In this document: positions 8,475 through 17,136 of the stretch, piece by piece
Position numbering within the stretch: position 1 is the first letter of the stretch
Layout of the letters: each line of letters starts with the position of its first letter
From: JAUSIF01 sp040901465
GTDB lineage: Bacteria > Pseudomonadota > Alphaproteobacteria > Rhizobiales > Xanthobacteraceae
Assembly: GCA_040901465.1 (NCBI GenBank)
Contig: JBBDYN010000020.1
Span: forward strand, 62,001-126,000
Reading direction: 5' to 3'
Length of the DNA: 64,000 nucleotides
Translations under genes and position numbers: made by a program
The notes under the pieces: generated by a model
Told to the model about the DNA's origin: nothing
The model's database searches: none
Seen by the model: the letters and a program-made list of their open reading frames with translations, nothing else

Positions 8475-9455
8475 TTACTTCGACAGGCCCGCTTTCGTCG
8501 CCAATGCGCGCAGCTTCTGGCCGGTGTCGCCGCAGCACTTCTCGGCGAAGCCCCAGTTGCTGGTGGTGAAGGTCGATTGGATGAGCTCACCCTTATCCTT
8601 CGCCAGTGCCTGGACTTGCACGCCCTTCTCCGCGAGCCGCTTGTTTTGCGCAACGAGGGCATCGTCGCCAATCCGCGCTGTATCGCGCTCGGTCTGGGCG
8701 CCGACCTCGCTCAGCATTGCCTGCTGCTCCTTCGTGAGTTTCTTCCATTGATCGAAGTTCACCCCGATCATCGAGACAAGCAGCCCGAACAGCGGCTCCA
8801 CCCGATACTTCGCGACCTCGAAGTGCTTGGTGGCCTCGAACACGAAGCCCGGCGCGCAGGCGCCGTCGACGACGCCCTTTTCGATCGAGGAGTAGACTTC
8901 GCCCATATCCATCACGACCGGAACGCCGCCGAGCGCCTGGATTACCGCGTGCTGGTTGGCGACGCCGCGCAGCTTGCGCCCGCTCCAATCGCCTTTGTCG
9001 GTGAGCGGCTTGCTCAGGTAGCAATGATAGCCCTTGGATCCGATCGAGACCAAGGCGAGCAATTTCACATTGTGAGTCTTCTGATAGTGCTCGTCGATCC
9101 CGGCCCAGACTCCGGATGATCGGAGCTTGTCGGGCCCGAACGGAAGAATCTCGGCGACGCCGGACAAGCCTTTGTCGTGATAGGTGCCGTGCGTGTAGAT
9201 GAATTCGAAGGCGCCGGCGGTCACGGGCTGCATCTGCTCGAACGGCTTTACGGCCTCCGGCCCGCTGATCGTGATCGTTACTTTGCCGCCGCTCTTCGCC
9301 TCGGCGTTCTTCTTGAATTGCAGCCCCGGCATGTAGGCCATGACGTTCGATTCGCTCCAACCGCCGAGCATCTTGAAGCTCTGCGCCTGGAGCGGACCCG
9401 TGGACGCGAGTGCGATCGCCGCACCCGCGCAAGCCAGCATCAAACGGCGAACCAT
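8475..9455 (-). CDS. dctP: TRAP transporter solute-binding protein, DctP family
   Basis: Periplasmic binding protein of the TRAP system, 326 residues, with a Sec signal peptide (MVRRLMLACAGAAIALASTG, cleavage probably after LQA). Family features include ISGPEAVKPFEQMQPVTAGAFEF, the LRGVANQHAVIQALGGVPVVMDMGEVYSSIEKGVVDGA segment around the ligand-contacting hinge, and a helical C-terminus. ATG 9455 follows GGGAGGG at a good distance, which decides the start. A CC pair near the C-terminus (EKCCGDTG) may form a disulfide. The ligand is unknown; the neighbouring P450 and dehydratase suggest a carboxylic acid. Confidence 0.92.
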   Translation of the reverse strand: MVRRLMLACAGAAIALASTGPLQAQSFKMLGGWSESNVMAYMPGLQFKKNAEAKSGGKVTITISGPEAVKPFEQMQPVTAGAFEFIYTHGTYHDKGLSGVAEILPFGPDKLRSSGVWAGIDEHYQKTHNVKLLALVSIGSKGYHCYLSKPLTDKGDWSGRKLRGVANQHAVIQALGGVPVVMDMGEVYSSIEKGVVDGACAPGFVFEATKHFEVAKYRVEPLFGLLVSMIGVNFDQWKKLTKEQQAMLSEVGAQTERDTARIGDDALVAQNKRLAEKGVQVQALAKDKGELIQSTFTTSNWGFAEKCCGDTGQKLRALATKAGLSK

Positions 9456-9680
9456 TTTTCCCTCCCTGATCGTGTTCGGCTTGTCCCGATCGCTTGAGCG
9501 CGTTCGTGGCGACGCCCGTTCTTGCATGCGCGATTAAGCCAAAGAACTATGCTAATGGCTTTACGTTCGCGGTCAAGCGAGCGGCACGCCAATCGACCGC
9601 CGATTGGTAGCGCAGCCAGCGCGTGCAAGCCCGAGCATGCGGAGCAATTCTCTTGTGCAGCGGGAGTGGGGAGAAGCCGA

Positions 9681-10934
9681 ATGAGTCGCACGTTTCTGCC
9701 GCCGGTCGCGGCGCCGGTCTATGACGAGGATTTCTACGGCGACGAATTCATCCGCGATCCGTATCCGCGCTACGCGGCGATGCGCGCGCTTGGGCCGGTG
9801 GTCTGGCTCGTGCGGCACGGCAACTTCGCCGTCACGCAATACAAGGAGGTACGCGAAGCCCTGCGCAACCATAAGGTCTTTTCCTCGGCGCAGGGAGTTG
9901 CCGCTGACCAGTTCGGCTGCGACTTCATGAAGGGCAACACGATCGCGTCGGACCCGCCTTTTCACGACGTGATGCGGAACACCATGGTGGCGCCGCTCCG
10001 GCCGGGCACGCTCGAACTCGTGCAAGATCGCATCGAGCACGAGGCCGAGACGCTGATCGAGACGCTGATTTCGCGCGGAACGTTCGACGGCATGGCGGAT
10101 CTCGCCACGCACCTGCCGCTTGCGATCGTGACCGAACTCGTTGGTCTTCCGGAGGACGGGCGCGAGAACATGCTGCGCTGGGCGGCTGGCGGATTTGACA
10201 TTTTCGGCGTGCAGAACGCGCGCGGGAGGCAGGGCGTCGAGACCGTCAAGGAGATGCGGAACTATATTGCCACCAAGGCTACGCCGGAACGGTTGAAACC
10301 GGGAAGTTGGACCGCGCGGATTTACGAACTCGCCGACCGCGGGGAGATTCCGCGCGAGACGTGCCCGCTGCTCGTGCGCGATTATATCGGCCCGAGTCTC
10401 GACACGACGATCGCGGCGACCGGGCAATTGATCTACCAGCTCGCCAGAAATCCCGAGCAGTACCAGCTTTTGTGCGAGGACCCGTCGCTGATACCAAACG
10501 CCTCCAACGAAGCCGTGCGGCTTGGCTCGCCGATCCGGTCGCTCACGCGCACCGTCACCGACGACATCGAGCTCGGCGGTGTGCGGCTGCCCGACGGGGC
10601 GCGGGTGATGTTGGTCTATGCGTCGGCCAATCGCGACGATCGGAAATTCGAGACCCCGGACCGGTTCGATGTGCGGCGTGTCGGCGCCGAGCACCTCGGC
10701 TTCGGCAACGGCATCCACATGTGTGCAGGCATGCGGCTCGCGCGGCTGGAAATGGATTCGCTCCTCAAGGCGCTGATCAGGCGCGTCGACCGGATCGAGG
10801 TGGCTGAGCCGACGGTCGCCATGAACAACACGATCTGCTCGTTCGCGTCGCTGCCGATGCGGCTACATGCAGCGGGTTCCGCCACGGTACGCCGAAATTC
10901 GGAACGGGCCGACCGCGAGCGGCGCGCTGGCTGA
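9681..10934 (+). CDS. cytochrome P450
   Basis: Soluble bacterial P450 monooxygenase of 417 residues. The haem-binding loop FGNGIHMCAG places the thiolate ligand at Cys348, the K-helix ExxR is Glu277/Arg280, and the I-helix acid-alcohol pair is Asp241-Thr242. The residues before that pair read PSLDTT where most P450s have AGxDT, a variant that should affect the oxygen-binding groove. ATG 9681 is preceded by GGGGAGAAG; an open frame back to 9522 is rejected because it runs through the divergent promoter region. No ferredoxin or ferredoxin reductase gene is nearby, so redox partners must be encoded elsewhere. It is divergent from a TRAP transporter, whose solute could be its substrate. Confidence 0.93.
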   Translation: MSRTFLPPVAAPVYDEDFYGDEFIRDPYPRYAAMRALGPVVWLVRHGNFAVTQYKEVREALRNHKVFSSAQGVAADQFGCDFMKGNTIASDPPFHDVMRNTMVAPLRPGTLELVQDRIEHEAETLIETLISRGTFDGMADLATHLPLAIVTELVGLPEDGRENMLRWAAGGFDIFGVQNARGRQGVETVKEMRNYIATKATPERLKPGSWTARIYELADRGEIPRETCPLLVRDYIGPSLDTTIAATGQLIYQLARNPEQYQLLCEDPSLIPNASNEAVRLGSPIRSLTRTVTDDIELGGVRLPDGARVMLVYASANRDDRKFETPDRFDVRRVGAEHLGFGNGIHMCAGMRLARLEMDSLLKALIRRVDRIEVAEPTVAMNNTICSFASLPMRLHAAGSATVRRNSERADRERRAG

Positions 10935-10949
10935 GCCTAGCCCCGCGCC

Positions 10950-11702
10950 TCACTTCAACTTCATATCGATGCGCACCTGATCGCCGCGATAAATGCCTTC
11001 GCCGACGAACACGAGGCAGCCGGCGCGGTCCACGACCGAGCGGTAGACGCAGGCGATGGGCGCGTTGAGCGGAATCTTGAGTTGCTCGGCGGTTTCGATG
11101 TCGGCCGTGCCGATAGTGAGCGTCTGACGCGCGTCCTTGATCTTCAGGCCAGGAATGTCGGCGACGAGGCGCAGCGCGGTCTTGCTTTCGAGGTCTTTCT
11201 TCGGAATGCGGCTGCTCAGCCGTTCGTCGATGTAGAGCTCGGCGAGGAGGAACGGTGCGCCGCGACGGGCGTGGCGGCGGCGCAGACGGCGGTAGGAGGG
11301 CGCGAGCTCGCCGATCGCATGCGGGATCTGCGGTGGCTGTTTGCCGCGCTCGTCGGCGAGCACTTCGATGACGGCGCCTTCGCGCGACATGAGCAGCCCG
11401 GACCAGTCGGTCGCGACCTCGCACCAGAGCTGCTCCTGTATGCGCTGCTTTACGAACGTGCCCTTCGCGCGATAGCGCTCGATCAGATCTTCGCTTTCGA
11501 GGATATCGAGCGCCTGGCGGATCGTGGCGCGGGCGACGCCGCACTCGACGGCGAGTTCTTCCACCGTCGGGATCTGCGCGCCGACTTTCCACTCGCCGGA
11601 CTGGATATGACGGCGGAACAGGCTCGCGAGCTGGATGTAGCGCGAAACCGCGCTGCGGCTGAAATCGACTCCCGGCCGGGCACCCGCGCTTAGCGAAGTC
11701 AT
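10950..11702 (-). CDS. GntR/HutC-family transcriptional regulator with UTRA domain
   Basis: Regulator of 250 residues. The N-terminal winged helix spans about residues 20-90 and shows the GntR pattern (LFRRHIQSGEWKVGAQIPTVEELA, then VARATIRQALDILESEDLIERYRAKGTFV). The C-terminal half (about 100-250) fits a UTRA ligand-binding domain of the HutC subfamily, ending in RGDQVRIDMKLK. It probably senses the substrate of the surrounding TRAP/P450/dehydratase genes and represses them. It is convergent with the P450 gene. Its promoter region is AT-rich and has a tandem 8-bp repeat. Confidence 0.9.
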   Translation of the reverse strand: MTSLSAGARPGVDFSRSAVSRYIQLASLFRRHIQSGEWKVGAQIPTVEELAVECGVARATIRQALDILESEDLIERYRAKGTFVKQRIQEQLWCEVATDWSGLLMSREGAVIEVLADERGKQPPQIPHAIGELAPSYRRLRRRHARRGAPFLLAELYIDERLSSRIPKKDLESKTALRLVADIPGLKIKDARQTLTIGTADIETAEQLKIPLNAPIACVYRSVVDRAGCLVFVGEGIYRGDQVRIDMKLK

Positions 11703-11774
11703 GGTTGCGTTGTCTCCCTTGGAAATTTTCTGGCGCTACCAAAATGGACAGCAAAGATACAATAAATCTGTAGG

Positions 11775-11790
11775 ATTAGCTTATTAGCTT
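11775..11790. repeat. tandem 8-bp repeat in gntR promoter region
   Basis: Two perfect head-to-tail copies of ATTAGCTT occupy 11775-11782 and 11783-11790, 73 bases upstream of the GntR start codon in an AT-rich stretch that otherwise looks like a promoter. The position is suitable for an autoregulatory operator. That role is an inference; the repeat itself is plain in the sequence. Confidence 0.4.
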
Positions 11791-11831
11791 TTTCTATTGG
11801 CGGGTCAAGCACCGTGCCGCGAATGGCCGGA

Positions 11832-12800
11832 TCACGTTTTCTTTTGTGCGCGGGATCTGGCGTGTTGCGCGGCCGCGTCAAAATAGGGGCGGCCGCTCAG
11901 AAAGGCGTCGAGATCATGCAGGAGGCGATCGACGATCGCTTTGCGGGTCTCGTGCGTGATCGAGGATGAATGCGGTTCGAGCACCACGTTTTCGAGCGCG
12001 GCGAAGCGCGAGTCGATGTTCGGCTCGGACGCAAAGACGTCGAGGCCCGCGCCGGCGATCGTTCCGTTCTCCAGCGCGTCGAGGAGCGCCGGCTCGTCGA
12101 CGACGGAGCCGCGCGAAATATTGATCAAATAGCCTTTGGGCCCGAGCCGCGCGAGCACGGCCTCGTTCACGAGATTGCGCGTCGCGTCGCCGCCGGGACA
12201 CGAGAGCATGAGCACGTCCGCTTCCCCGGCGAGATCGAGGAGTTTCGGGACGAAGCGATAATCGACGCCTGGCTGCACGCGGCGGCCGAAATAGAGGACG
12301 TCCATGCCGATCGCTTCGGCGCGGTGCGCGATCTCGCGCCCGATGCGACCGAGGCCGACGATGCCCATGATCTTGCCGGCGACACGCGTGGACGGCGGGA
12401 CGCGCTCCTTGGGCCAACGGCCGGCGCGCACGAAGCGGTCGGCCTCGGCGATGCGGCGCATGATGGCGAAGGCGAGGGCGATCGCGGCTTCCGCCACGTC
12501 CTCGGTCAATTCATCCGGCGTGTGGCAGACGGCGATGCCGCGGCGATGTGCTTCCTCGAGATCGAGCTTGTCGATGCCGGCGCCCTGGCAAAGCACAAGT
12601 TTCAAGTCGGGCAGCGCATCGAGCATTGCCGCATCCATGCCGCGCATGCTGGTGGTGAGGACGATCGGAAAGCCGGTTGCTGACATGCGCGGCCAGTCGG
12701 GCGCGGCGTCTTCGATCGCGCAGCGCCCGGCGAATGCCGCGCGCAGGTCGGGCGGGATCGCGGTGACGACGAGGACCTTCGGCTTGGTATTCGCGTTCAT
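11832..12800 (-). CDS. D-isomer-specific 2-hydroxyacid dehydrogenase
   Basis: NAD(P)-dependent enzyme of 322 residues reducing a 2-oxoacid to a D-2-hydroxyacid or the reverse (glyoxylate/hydroxypyruvate-reductase-like). The Rossmann loop GIVGLGRIGREIAHRAEAIGMDV is followed by FGRR, where the Arg residues suggest NADPH preference. The catalytic Arg lies in NISRGSVVDEPAL, the Glu in LDVFASEP and the His in LEPHSSSIT, all conserved. ATG 12800 was preferred to an upstream in-frame start at 12842. It is divergent from the dehydratase genes, so the cluster probably handles a hydroxy-dicarboxylate or its oxo product. Confidence 0.9.
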   Translation of the reverse strand: MNANTKPKVLVVTAIPPDLRAAFAGRCAIEDAAPDWPRMSATGFPIVLTTSMRGMDAAMLDALPDLKLVLCQGAGIDKLDLEEAHRRGIAVCHTPDELTEDVAEAAIALAFAIMRRIAEADRFVRAGRWPKERVPPSTRVAGKIMGIVGLGRIGREIAHRAEAIGMDVLYFGRRVQPGVDYRFVPKLLDLAGEADVLMLSCPGGDATRNLVNEAVLARLGPKGYLINISRGSVVDEPALLDALENGTIAGAGLDVFASEPNIDSRFAALENVVLEPHSSSITHETRKAIVDRLLHDLDAFLSGRPYFDAAAQHARSRAQKKT

Positions 12801-12916
12801 CGCTGATTGTCCCGGCACGAAAGGCGCGCAGCGTTGCAGCAACGCGGGGACTTGTTTAAAACACGAAAGGACACATAGCTAGTATATTAGGCCAAGCGCG
12901 GCGCGGAGATTTGCCG

Positions 12917-13786
12917 GTGGCGATCACCTACGAGCTCGTGAAGTCGGTCGCCGCGGACCTTTATGGCGGCTGCCTGAAAAAGATTCCCGAGGATACGAAG
13001 GACGCACTGCGCGGCGCGCTTGAGGCGGAGACGAACGACGGTGCCAAGAAAATTCTCGCGATGATGCTGAACAGCGCGCAACGAGCGGAGGACACGAACC
13101 GCTTCGTGTGCTCGGACGCGGGCGTGCCGGTCTATTTCGTGAAGATCGGGACGGCAGCGAAGCTCGAAGGCAATATCAAGCAGGCGATCTCCGACGGCTT
13201 CGACCAGCTCGTCGCCATGATCGACCCGCCGATCCTCAGGCACGTGACCAATCCGCTCACGCGCGAGCGCGGCTACAAGGGCAAGGACATGCCGCTCGTG
13301 AGCTACGATCTCATCGACGGCGCGGACTATGTCGAAATCACCTGCTCGCCAAAGGCGCTCGGCTCCGGCCGATGGGCAGCGCTGGAAATCTTCAGCTTTC
13401 CCACACTCGACGTGATCGAAAAATACGTGATGGATTGCGTGCTCAAGGCGGGCTCGCAGCATTGCCCGCCGGTCGTGATCGGCGTGGGCATCGGCGGCAG
13501 CTTCGATCATTGCGCGAAGATCGCGAAGCTCGCGACGCTGCGGCCGTTCGGAGAGAAAAATCCTGAGCCGATCCTCGCCGACATGGAGGAGCGATTGCTC
13601 AAGGCCGTGAATAAGACCGGCTTCGGGCCCATGGGTACGGGCGGCGACACGACGGCGCTCGCCGTGCAAATCGAATACGCCTCGGGGCATGGCTTCACGC
13701 CGGTCGCAGTCTGCTTCAATTGCTGGATCAACCGGCGGGCGAGCGCGCGCATCCATAGCGATGGCCGGGTCGAGCAGTTCGAGTGA
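12917..13786 (+). CDS. Fe-S fumarase/tartrate dehydratase-type hydro-lyase, alpha subunit
   Basis: Alpha subunit (289 residues) of a two-subunit class I fumarase-like hydro-lyase that adds or removes water on a hydroxy-dicarboxylate with a 4Fe-4S cluster. The three expected cluster cysteines are visible: VCSDAG (Cys65), HCPP before VVIGVGIGGSFD (Cys183) and NCWINRRAS (Cys269). GTG 12917 is preferred to TTG 12911 because GGAG at 12905-12908 is eight bases from GTG and only two from TTG. The beta subunit follows after four bases. Fumarate, L-tartrate and substituted malates are all possible substrates; the family does not settle this. Confidence 0.9.
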   Translation: MAITYELVKSVAADLYGGCLKKIPEDTKDALRGALEAETNDGAKKILAMMLNSAQRAEDTNRFVCSDAGVPVYFVKIGTAAKLEGNIKQAISDGFDQLVAMIDPPILRHVTNPLTRERGYKGKDMPLVSYDLIDGADYVEITCSPKALGSGRWAALEIFSFPTLDVIEKYVMDCVLKAGSQHCPPVVIGVGIGGSFDHCAKIAKLATLRPFGEKNPEPILADMEERLLKAVNKTGFGPMGTGGDTTALAVQIEYASGHGFTPVAVCFNCWINRRASARIHSDGRVEQFE

Positions 13787-13790
13787 ACCG

Positions 13791-14435
13791 ATGAGCAAGA
13801 CGCACCGGCTGAAATTGCCGCTCACCGAGGAAGCCGTGCGTACGCTCTCGGTCGGCGATTTCGTGGTGCTCGACGGCGACATCGTGCTGACCGCCGGCCT
13901 GCCGACGCACGAGCGCATCCAGGAGCACATCGCCGCGAACAAGCCGCTGCCGATCGACGTCCGGGGCGGCGCGCTCTTCCACCTCGGCAGTTACAGCCGC
14001 GAGACGAACGGCAAATTCGAAGTGCTTTATATGAATCCGACGACGAGTACACGCTTCAACCCGTTTATGCCGGGCTTCATCCGGCATTTCGGGTTGCGCA
14101 TGGTGGGCGGCAAGGGCGGGCTCGATACCGCGTGCGCGCAGGCAATGAAAGAGGTCGGCTGCGTCTATCTCACGTTCCTCGGCGGCGGTGCGGCGCTCCA
14201 TACCGACGCAATCCGCGAAGTGATCGACGTCGCCTGGAACGATCTCGTCTCGCACTATCGACTCGTGAAGCTGCGCGTCGAAGGATTGGGGCCGCTCCTC
14301 GTCGGCATCGATGCGCACGGGCGCAGCTCGTTCGACATGCTGAGCCAGCGCGCGGAAGAGCGGCTGCCGGAAATCCTGCGCGAGCTGGATGTCGAGCGCG
14401 CGGCGACGCTCGCGAAACCGCGAACCGGCGTCTGA
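13791..14435 (+). CDS. Fe-S fumarase/tartrate dehydratase-type hydro-lyase, beta subunit
   Basis: Beta subunit, 214 residues, corresponding to the C-terminal domain of single-chain class I fumarases. Recognisable blocks are LPLTEEAVRTLSVGDFVVLDG, TAGLPTHERIQEHI, PTTSTRFNPFMPGFIRHFG, GKGGLD and the closing VEGLGPLLVGIDAHG. ATG 13791 directly follows the alpha-subunit stop. The longer open frame from 13689 overlaps the alpha gene and is not used. Confidence 0.9.
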   Translation: MSKTHRLKLPLTEEAVRTLSVGDFVVLDGDIVLTAGLPTHERIQEHIAANKPLPIDVRGGALFHLGSYSRETNGKFEVLYMNPTTSTRFNPFMPGFIRHFGLRMVGGKGGLDTACAQAMKEVGCVYLTFLGGGAALHTDAIREVIDVAWNDLVSHYRLVKLRVEGLGPLLVGIDAHGRSSFDMLSQRAEERLPEILRELDVERAATLAKPRTGV

Positions 14436-14437
14436 AC

Positions 14438-14998
14438 TCAGGTCGACGCTTGCGCGAACGGCGAACGCGTCTCGTCGTCGGGCAGCGGAATCTGGTGGGC
14501 GTTCAGCGTCATCGCGACCATCGTGTAATAGCCGACAAGCGCCGTGAGCTCGACGACGCCGACGACGTCCCAGCGCTCCAGCACACGGCGATAATTGTCG
14601 TCGCCGACATTCTTGCAGCGGTTCAGTTCATCGACGAAATCGTGGATGGCAAGCGCGTCCGCATCGGTCGCAGGGCGCTTGCCCACGCGGATATCCTCGA
14701 TCACGGCGCGCGTGAGGCCGGCCTTGATCGCCATCTCCTCATGGATGATCCACTCGGCCGCGCAATTGCAGTGGCGCGCGGTCACGAGGATCGCAAGCTC
14801 GCTCAGGCGCGGCGGCAGCGACGTGCGGTAGCGCAGAAGCTCGCCCAGCTGCTGCCATTTGTCGGCAAGCTCCGGCCGATGCAGCGCCGCGCGCAGCGGA
14901 CCCTTCAGCTCGCCGCGCGGGCCCGACACGACCGCGTCATAGACACGGCGCTGCTCGGGCGTCATCGTTTCGGCGGAAGGCAGGGGAATGCGCGGCAA
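14438..14998 (-). CDS. carboxymuconolactone decarboxylase-family protein
   Basis: Small helical protein of about 186 residues in the CMD/AhpD-like superfamily. The core is LSELAILVTARHCNCAAEWIIHEEMAIKAGL, followed by VVGVVELTALVGYYTMVAMTLNAHQIPLP, the usual C-terminal helix pair. The start is a TTG at 14998: AGGAG lies at a normal distance before it and the product begins MPRIPLPSAE, as in many relatives, whereas the frame further upstream is the shadow of the GST gene. It follows the GST stop by 13 bases, suggesting one operon. The reaction is unknown; the family includes decarboxylases, peroxidases and hydrolases. Confidence 0.75.
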   Translation of the reverse strand: MPRIPLPSAETMTPEQRRVYDAVVSGPRGELKGPLRAALHRPELADKWQQLGELLRYRTSLPPRLSELAILVTARHCNCAAEWIIHEEMAIKAGLTRAVIEDIRVGKRPATDADALAIHDFVDELNRCKNVGDDNYRRVLERWDVVGVVELTALVGYYTMVAMTLNAHQIPLPDDETRSPFAQAST

Positions 14999-15011
14999 GC
15001 GTCTGCTCCTG

Positions 15012-15629
15012 TCAGGAATCGTCGACGGGCTCGGTGGCGCGCACCGCCGGGCGGGCCGCGAACTTCGCGTGCCAGGCGGCAAGCTTTGGATGGCCCTTGC
15101 GCCAGTCGAAATCGGCGTAGCGGAAATCGAGATAGGAGAGGGCGCAGCCGACGGTGATGTGCCCGATCGAATAGGCGCTTGCTTCGAGGTCGGCGGCTTC
15201 CTTTTCAAGCGAGGCGAGGACCGCATCGCGGCGGATCGCGTAGCTCGCAATATGCGGCTGCGAGCGATGCGCGGCAGGACGCATCGCCTCGCTACGCCAA
15301 AGGACCAAGAAATCCAGCATGCCGTCGCCGAGCGCCTGGCGGCGCAACGCGGTCATGCGCGCCTTTGCTTCAACGGGAAAGAGCTTCGGTCCATTGTGGA
15401 GCGTATCGAAATATTCGCAGATGACGGCAGAGTCATAGAGCGTGGCGCCGTCATCGAGCACGAGCGTCGGCAGCTTGGACAAGGGATTGTCCGCCATCAA
15501 TTCGAGGCTCGGCTTCGTCGTCGCGGCGACGGTGCGCACACAATCGAGGCGATCGGCGACCCCCACTTCATGCGCCACGATCATCACCTTCCGCACGAAT
15601 GGAGAGCGCGGGGACCAATGCAACTTCAT
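15012..15629 (-). CDS. glutathione S-transferase family protein
   Basis: Protein of 205 residues with an N-terminal thioredoxin-like domain (MKLHWSPRSPFVRKVMIVAHE, then NPLSKLPTLVLDDG with the cis-proline and the DSAVICEYFD glutathione-binding motif) and an alpha-helical C-terminal domain. The active-site region SPRSPFVRK has serines and no cysteine. ATG 15629 is preferred to 15653 because it matches the usual N-terminus. It is cotranscribed with the downstream CMD-family gene. The substrate may belong to the same catabolic cluster but cannot be named. Confidence 0.85.
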   Translation of the reverse strand: MKLHWSPRSPFVRKVMIVAHEVGVADRLDCVRTVAATTKPSLELMADNPLSKLPTLVLDDGATLYDSAVICEYFDTLHNGPKLFPVEAKARMTALRRQALGDGMLDFLVLWRSEAMRPAAHRSQPHIASYAIRRDAVLASLEKEAADLEASAYSIGHITVGCALSYLDFRYADFDWRKGHPKLAAWHAKFAARPAVRATEPVDDS

Positions 15630-15722
15630 CTGGAAAGCCGTCCGGCGCTCCAAAAATTCGAAAAGTCAGTTTATTGACTTTATCGGACAAGGCAAGGCGC
15701 GGACCGCGCGCGCGTACGGGCG

Positions 15723-16757
15723 CTACTTGCCTAATTCGCGGCGCAGGAGCGCGGCACCGTCCGCCATCGCCTTCATCTTGCCGTAGGCGACGTCGCGCGG
15801 AAGATATTTCATCCCGCAGTCGGGCGCGACGATAATACGCTCGGCCGGCGCATAGGGGAGCGCGCGGCGGATGCGCGCGGCAATCTCCTGCGGCGTCTCC
15901 ACGTTCATGTCGGCGAGATCGATCACGCCGAGCATGATCTGCTTACTTGGAAGTTTAGCGAGCACGGAGCAATCGAGATGCGCCTGCGCAGTCTCGATGG
16001 AAATCTGGTCTGCCTTCGATTGCTCGAGTTCGGCGAGGAAGGAATAGCCGGTAGGCTTGTTCTTCACCCGGGCGGCGTAACCGAAGCAGATGTGGACGGC
16101 GGTCGTGCCGTTCGAGCCCTCGAGCGCGCGGTTGATGGCCTGGACGCCGAAGCGCTGCGCTTCTTCGGGGCGTGCCTGTAGAAACGGCTCGTCAAGCTGC
16201 ACGATATCGACGCCGGCGGCGAAGAAATCCTTGATCTCCTCGTTGAGCGCCACGGCGCAGTCCATGGCGAGCGCCACTTCGTCCTTGTAGTACTCGTCGA
16301 AGAGTTGCTGCGTCATGGTGAACGGGCCGGGGATCGTCATCTTGATCGGCCGGTCGGTATTGGCGCGAAGAAATTCCGCGTCGCGCACCTGCACGGGATG
16401 CTTGCGGCGGATCTTTCCGATGACGCGTGGCACGATCTGGAAGCGGCCGGGCGTGCGCGCCGGCACCTGCGCCGGGTTGTCGCTGTCCATGCCGTCGAGC
16501 TCAGTGGCGAAGCGATTGGAGTAGCTCTCGCGCCGCATCTCGCCGTCAGTGATGATATCGATGCCGGCGCGCTCCTGATCGCGGATTGCCAGGATCGTTG
16601 CGTCGTCCTGCGCCTGTTCGAGCCACGGCTCCTGCACGCGCCACAATTCGCGCGCGCGGGCGCGCGGCGGCACGATGTCGGTGAGATGCTTGCGGTCGAT
16701 CAGCCAATCGGGTTGCGAATAGCTTCCCACGAGCGTGGTCGGCAGAAACTTGTTCAC
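15723..16757 (-). CDS. core-MetE-like protein (cobalamin-independent methionine synthase, catalytic-domain type)
   Basis: Zinc-dependent methyltransferase-like protein of 344 residues corresponding only to the C-terminal catalytic barrel of MetE; the N-terminal folate domain is absent. The zinc-site pattern is visible: His and Cys in AVHICFGYA, Glu in ISIETAQAH and Cys in VAPDCGMKYL. The N-terminus LPTTLVGSYSQPDWL is typical of this family. GTG 16757 was chosen because the product then begins directly with that segment. Short MetE-like proteins use methyl donors other than folate, or unknown ones. Lying beside GST and CMD-family genes, this one may serve methyl transfer in catabolism and not methionine synthesis. 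Confidence 0.8.
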   Translation of the reverse strand: MNKFLPTTLVGSYSQPDWLIDRKHLTDIVPPRARARELWRVQEPWLEQAQDDATILAIRDQERAGIDIITDGEMRRESYSNRFATELDGMDSDNPAQVPARTPGRFQIVPRVIGKIRRKHPVQVRDAEFLRANTDRPIKMTIPGPFTMTQQLFDEYYKDEVALAMDCAVALNEEIKDFFAAGVDIVQLDEPFLQARPEEAQRFGVQAINRALEGSNGTTAVHICFGYAARVKNKPTGYSFLAELEQSKADQISIETAQAHLDCSVLAKLPSKQIMLGVIDLADMNVETPQEIAARIRRALPYAPAERIIVAPDCGMKYLPRDVAYGKMKAMADGAALLRRELGK

Positions 16758-17136
16758 GGAAACTCCGAGGCTGAAACGAATTTCGTGGCGGCGAGAGCTT
16801 CTAGTCGGCCGCAACGGAAGTCAACGCCGCCGCACTGACGATGGATGCAATGCTGTTGCGCCGACGCTTCATCAGCGGGACGCATTCCAATTCAATGGAG
16901 CGCCGCGATCGATCGCGCCCGATGCAGTTCGCGACAATGCGATTGCATCGTCTCGCTCGGCGCATCGCGTGCGGCACGCAAAGACTGTGGTAGCGATCCC
17001 GCGCGGCCAAGCCGGACGCCTTGCAAAAGGCCACTAAACTAGCTTATCGTACATTCGAACAAGAAATGCCCGATTTCGCGGGGGCGGGTCGGGATCACGG
17101 TGGGTCGCGCTGGCGCGCCGAGGCAGGGAGGAAACA
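16758..17136. other. 379-base intergenic region between metE-like gene and tctC
   Basis: No gene can be supported. Near the tctC end, a TTGCAA hexamer at 17021 with TTATCG 17 bases further downstream is a weak promoter candidate, and AGGGAGG lies just before the tctC ATG. The preceding 200 bases are GC-rich with short open frames that look like shadows. No hairpin with a T-run was found. Confidence 0.4.

Noticed and set aside
12911..12919. TTG 12911 as the start of the dehydratase alpha subunit
   Set aside because: The Shine-Dalgarno sequence is only two bases away from it, whereas GTG 12917 has normal spacing.
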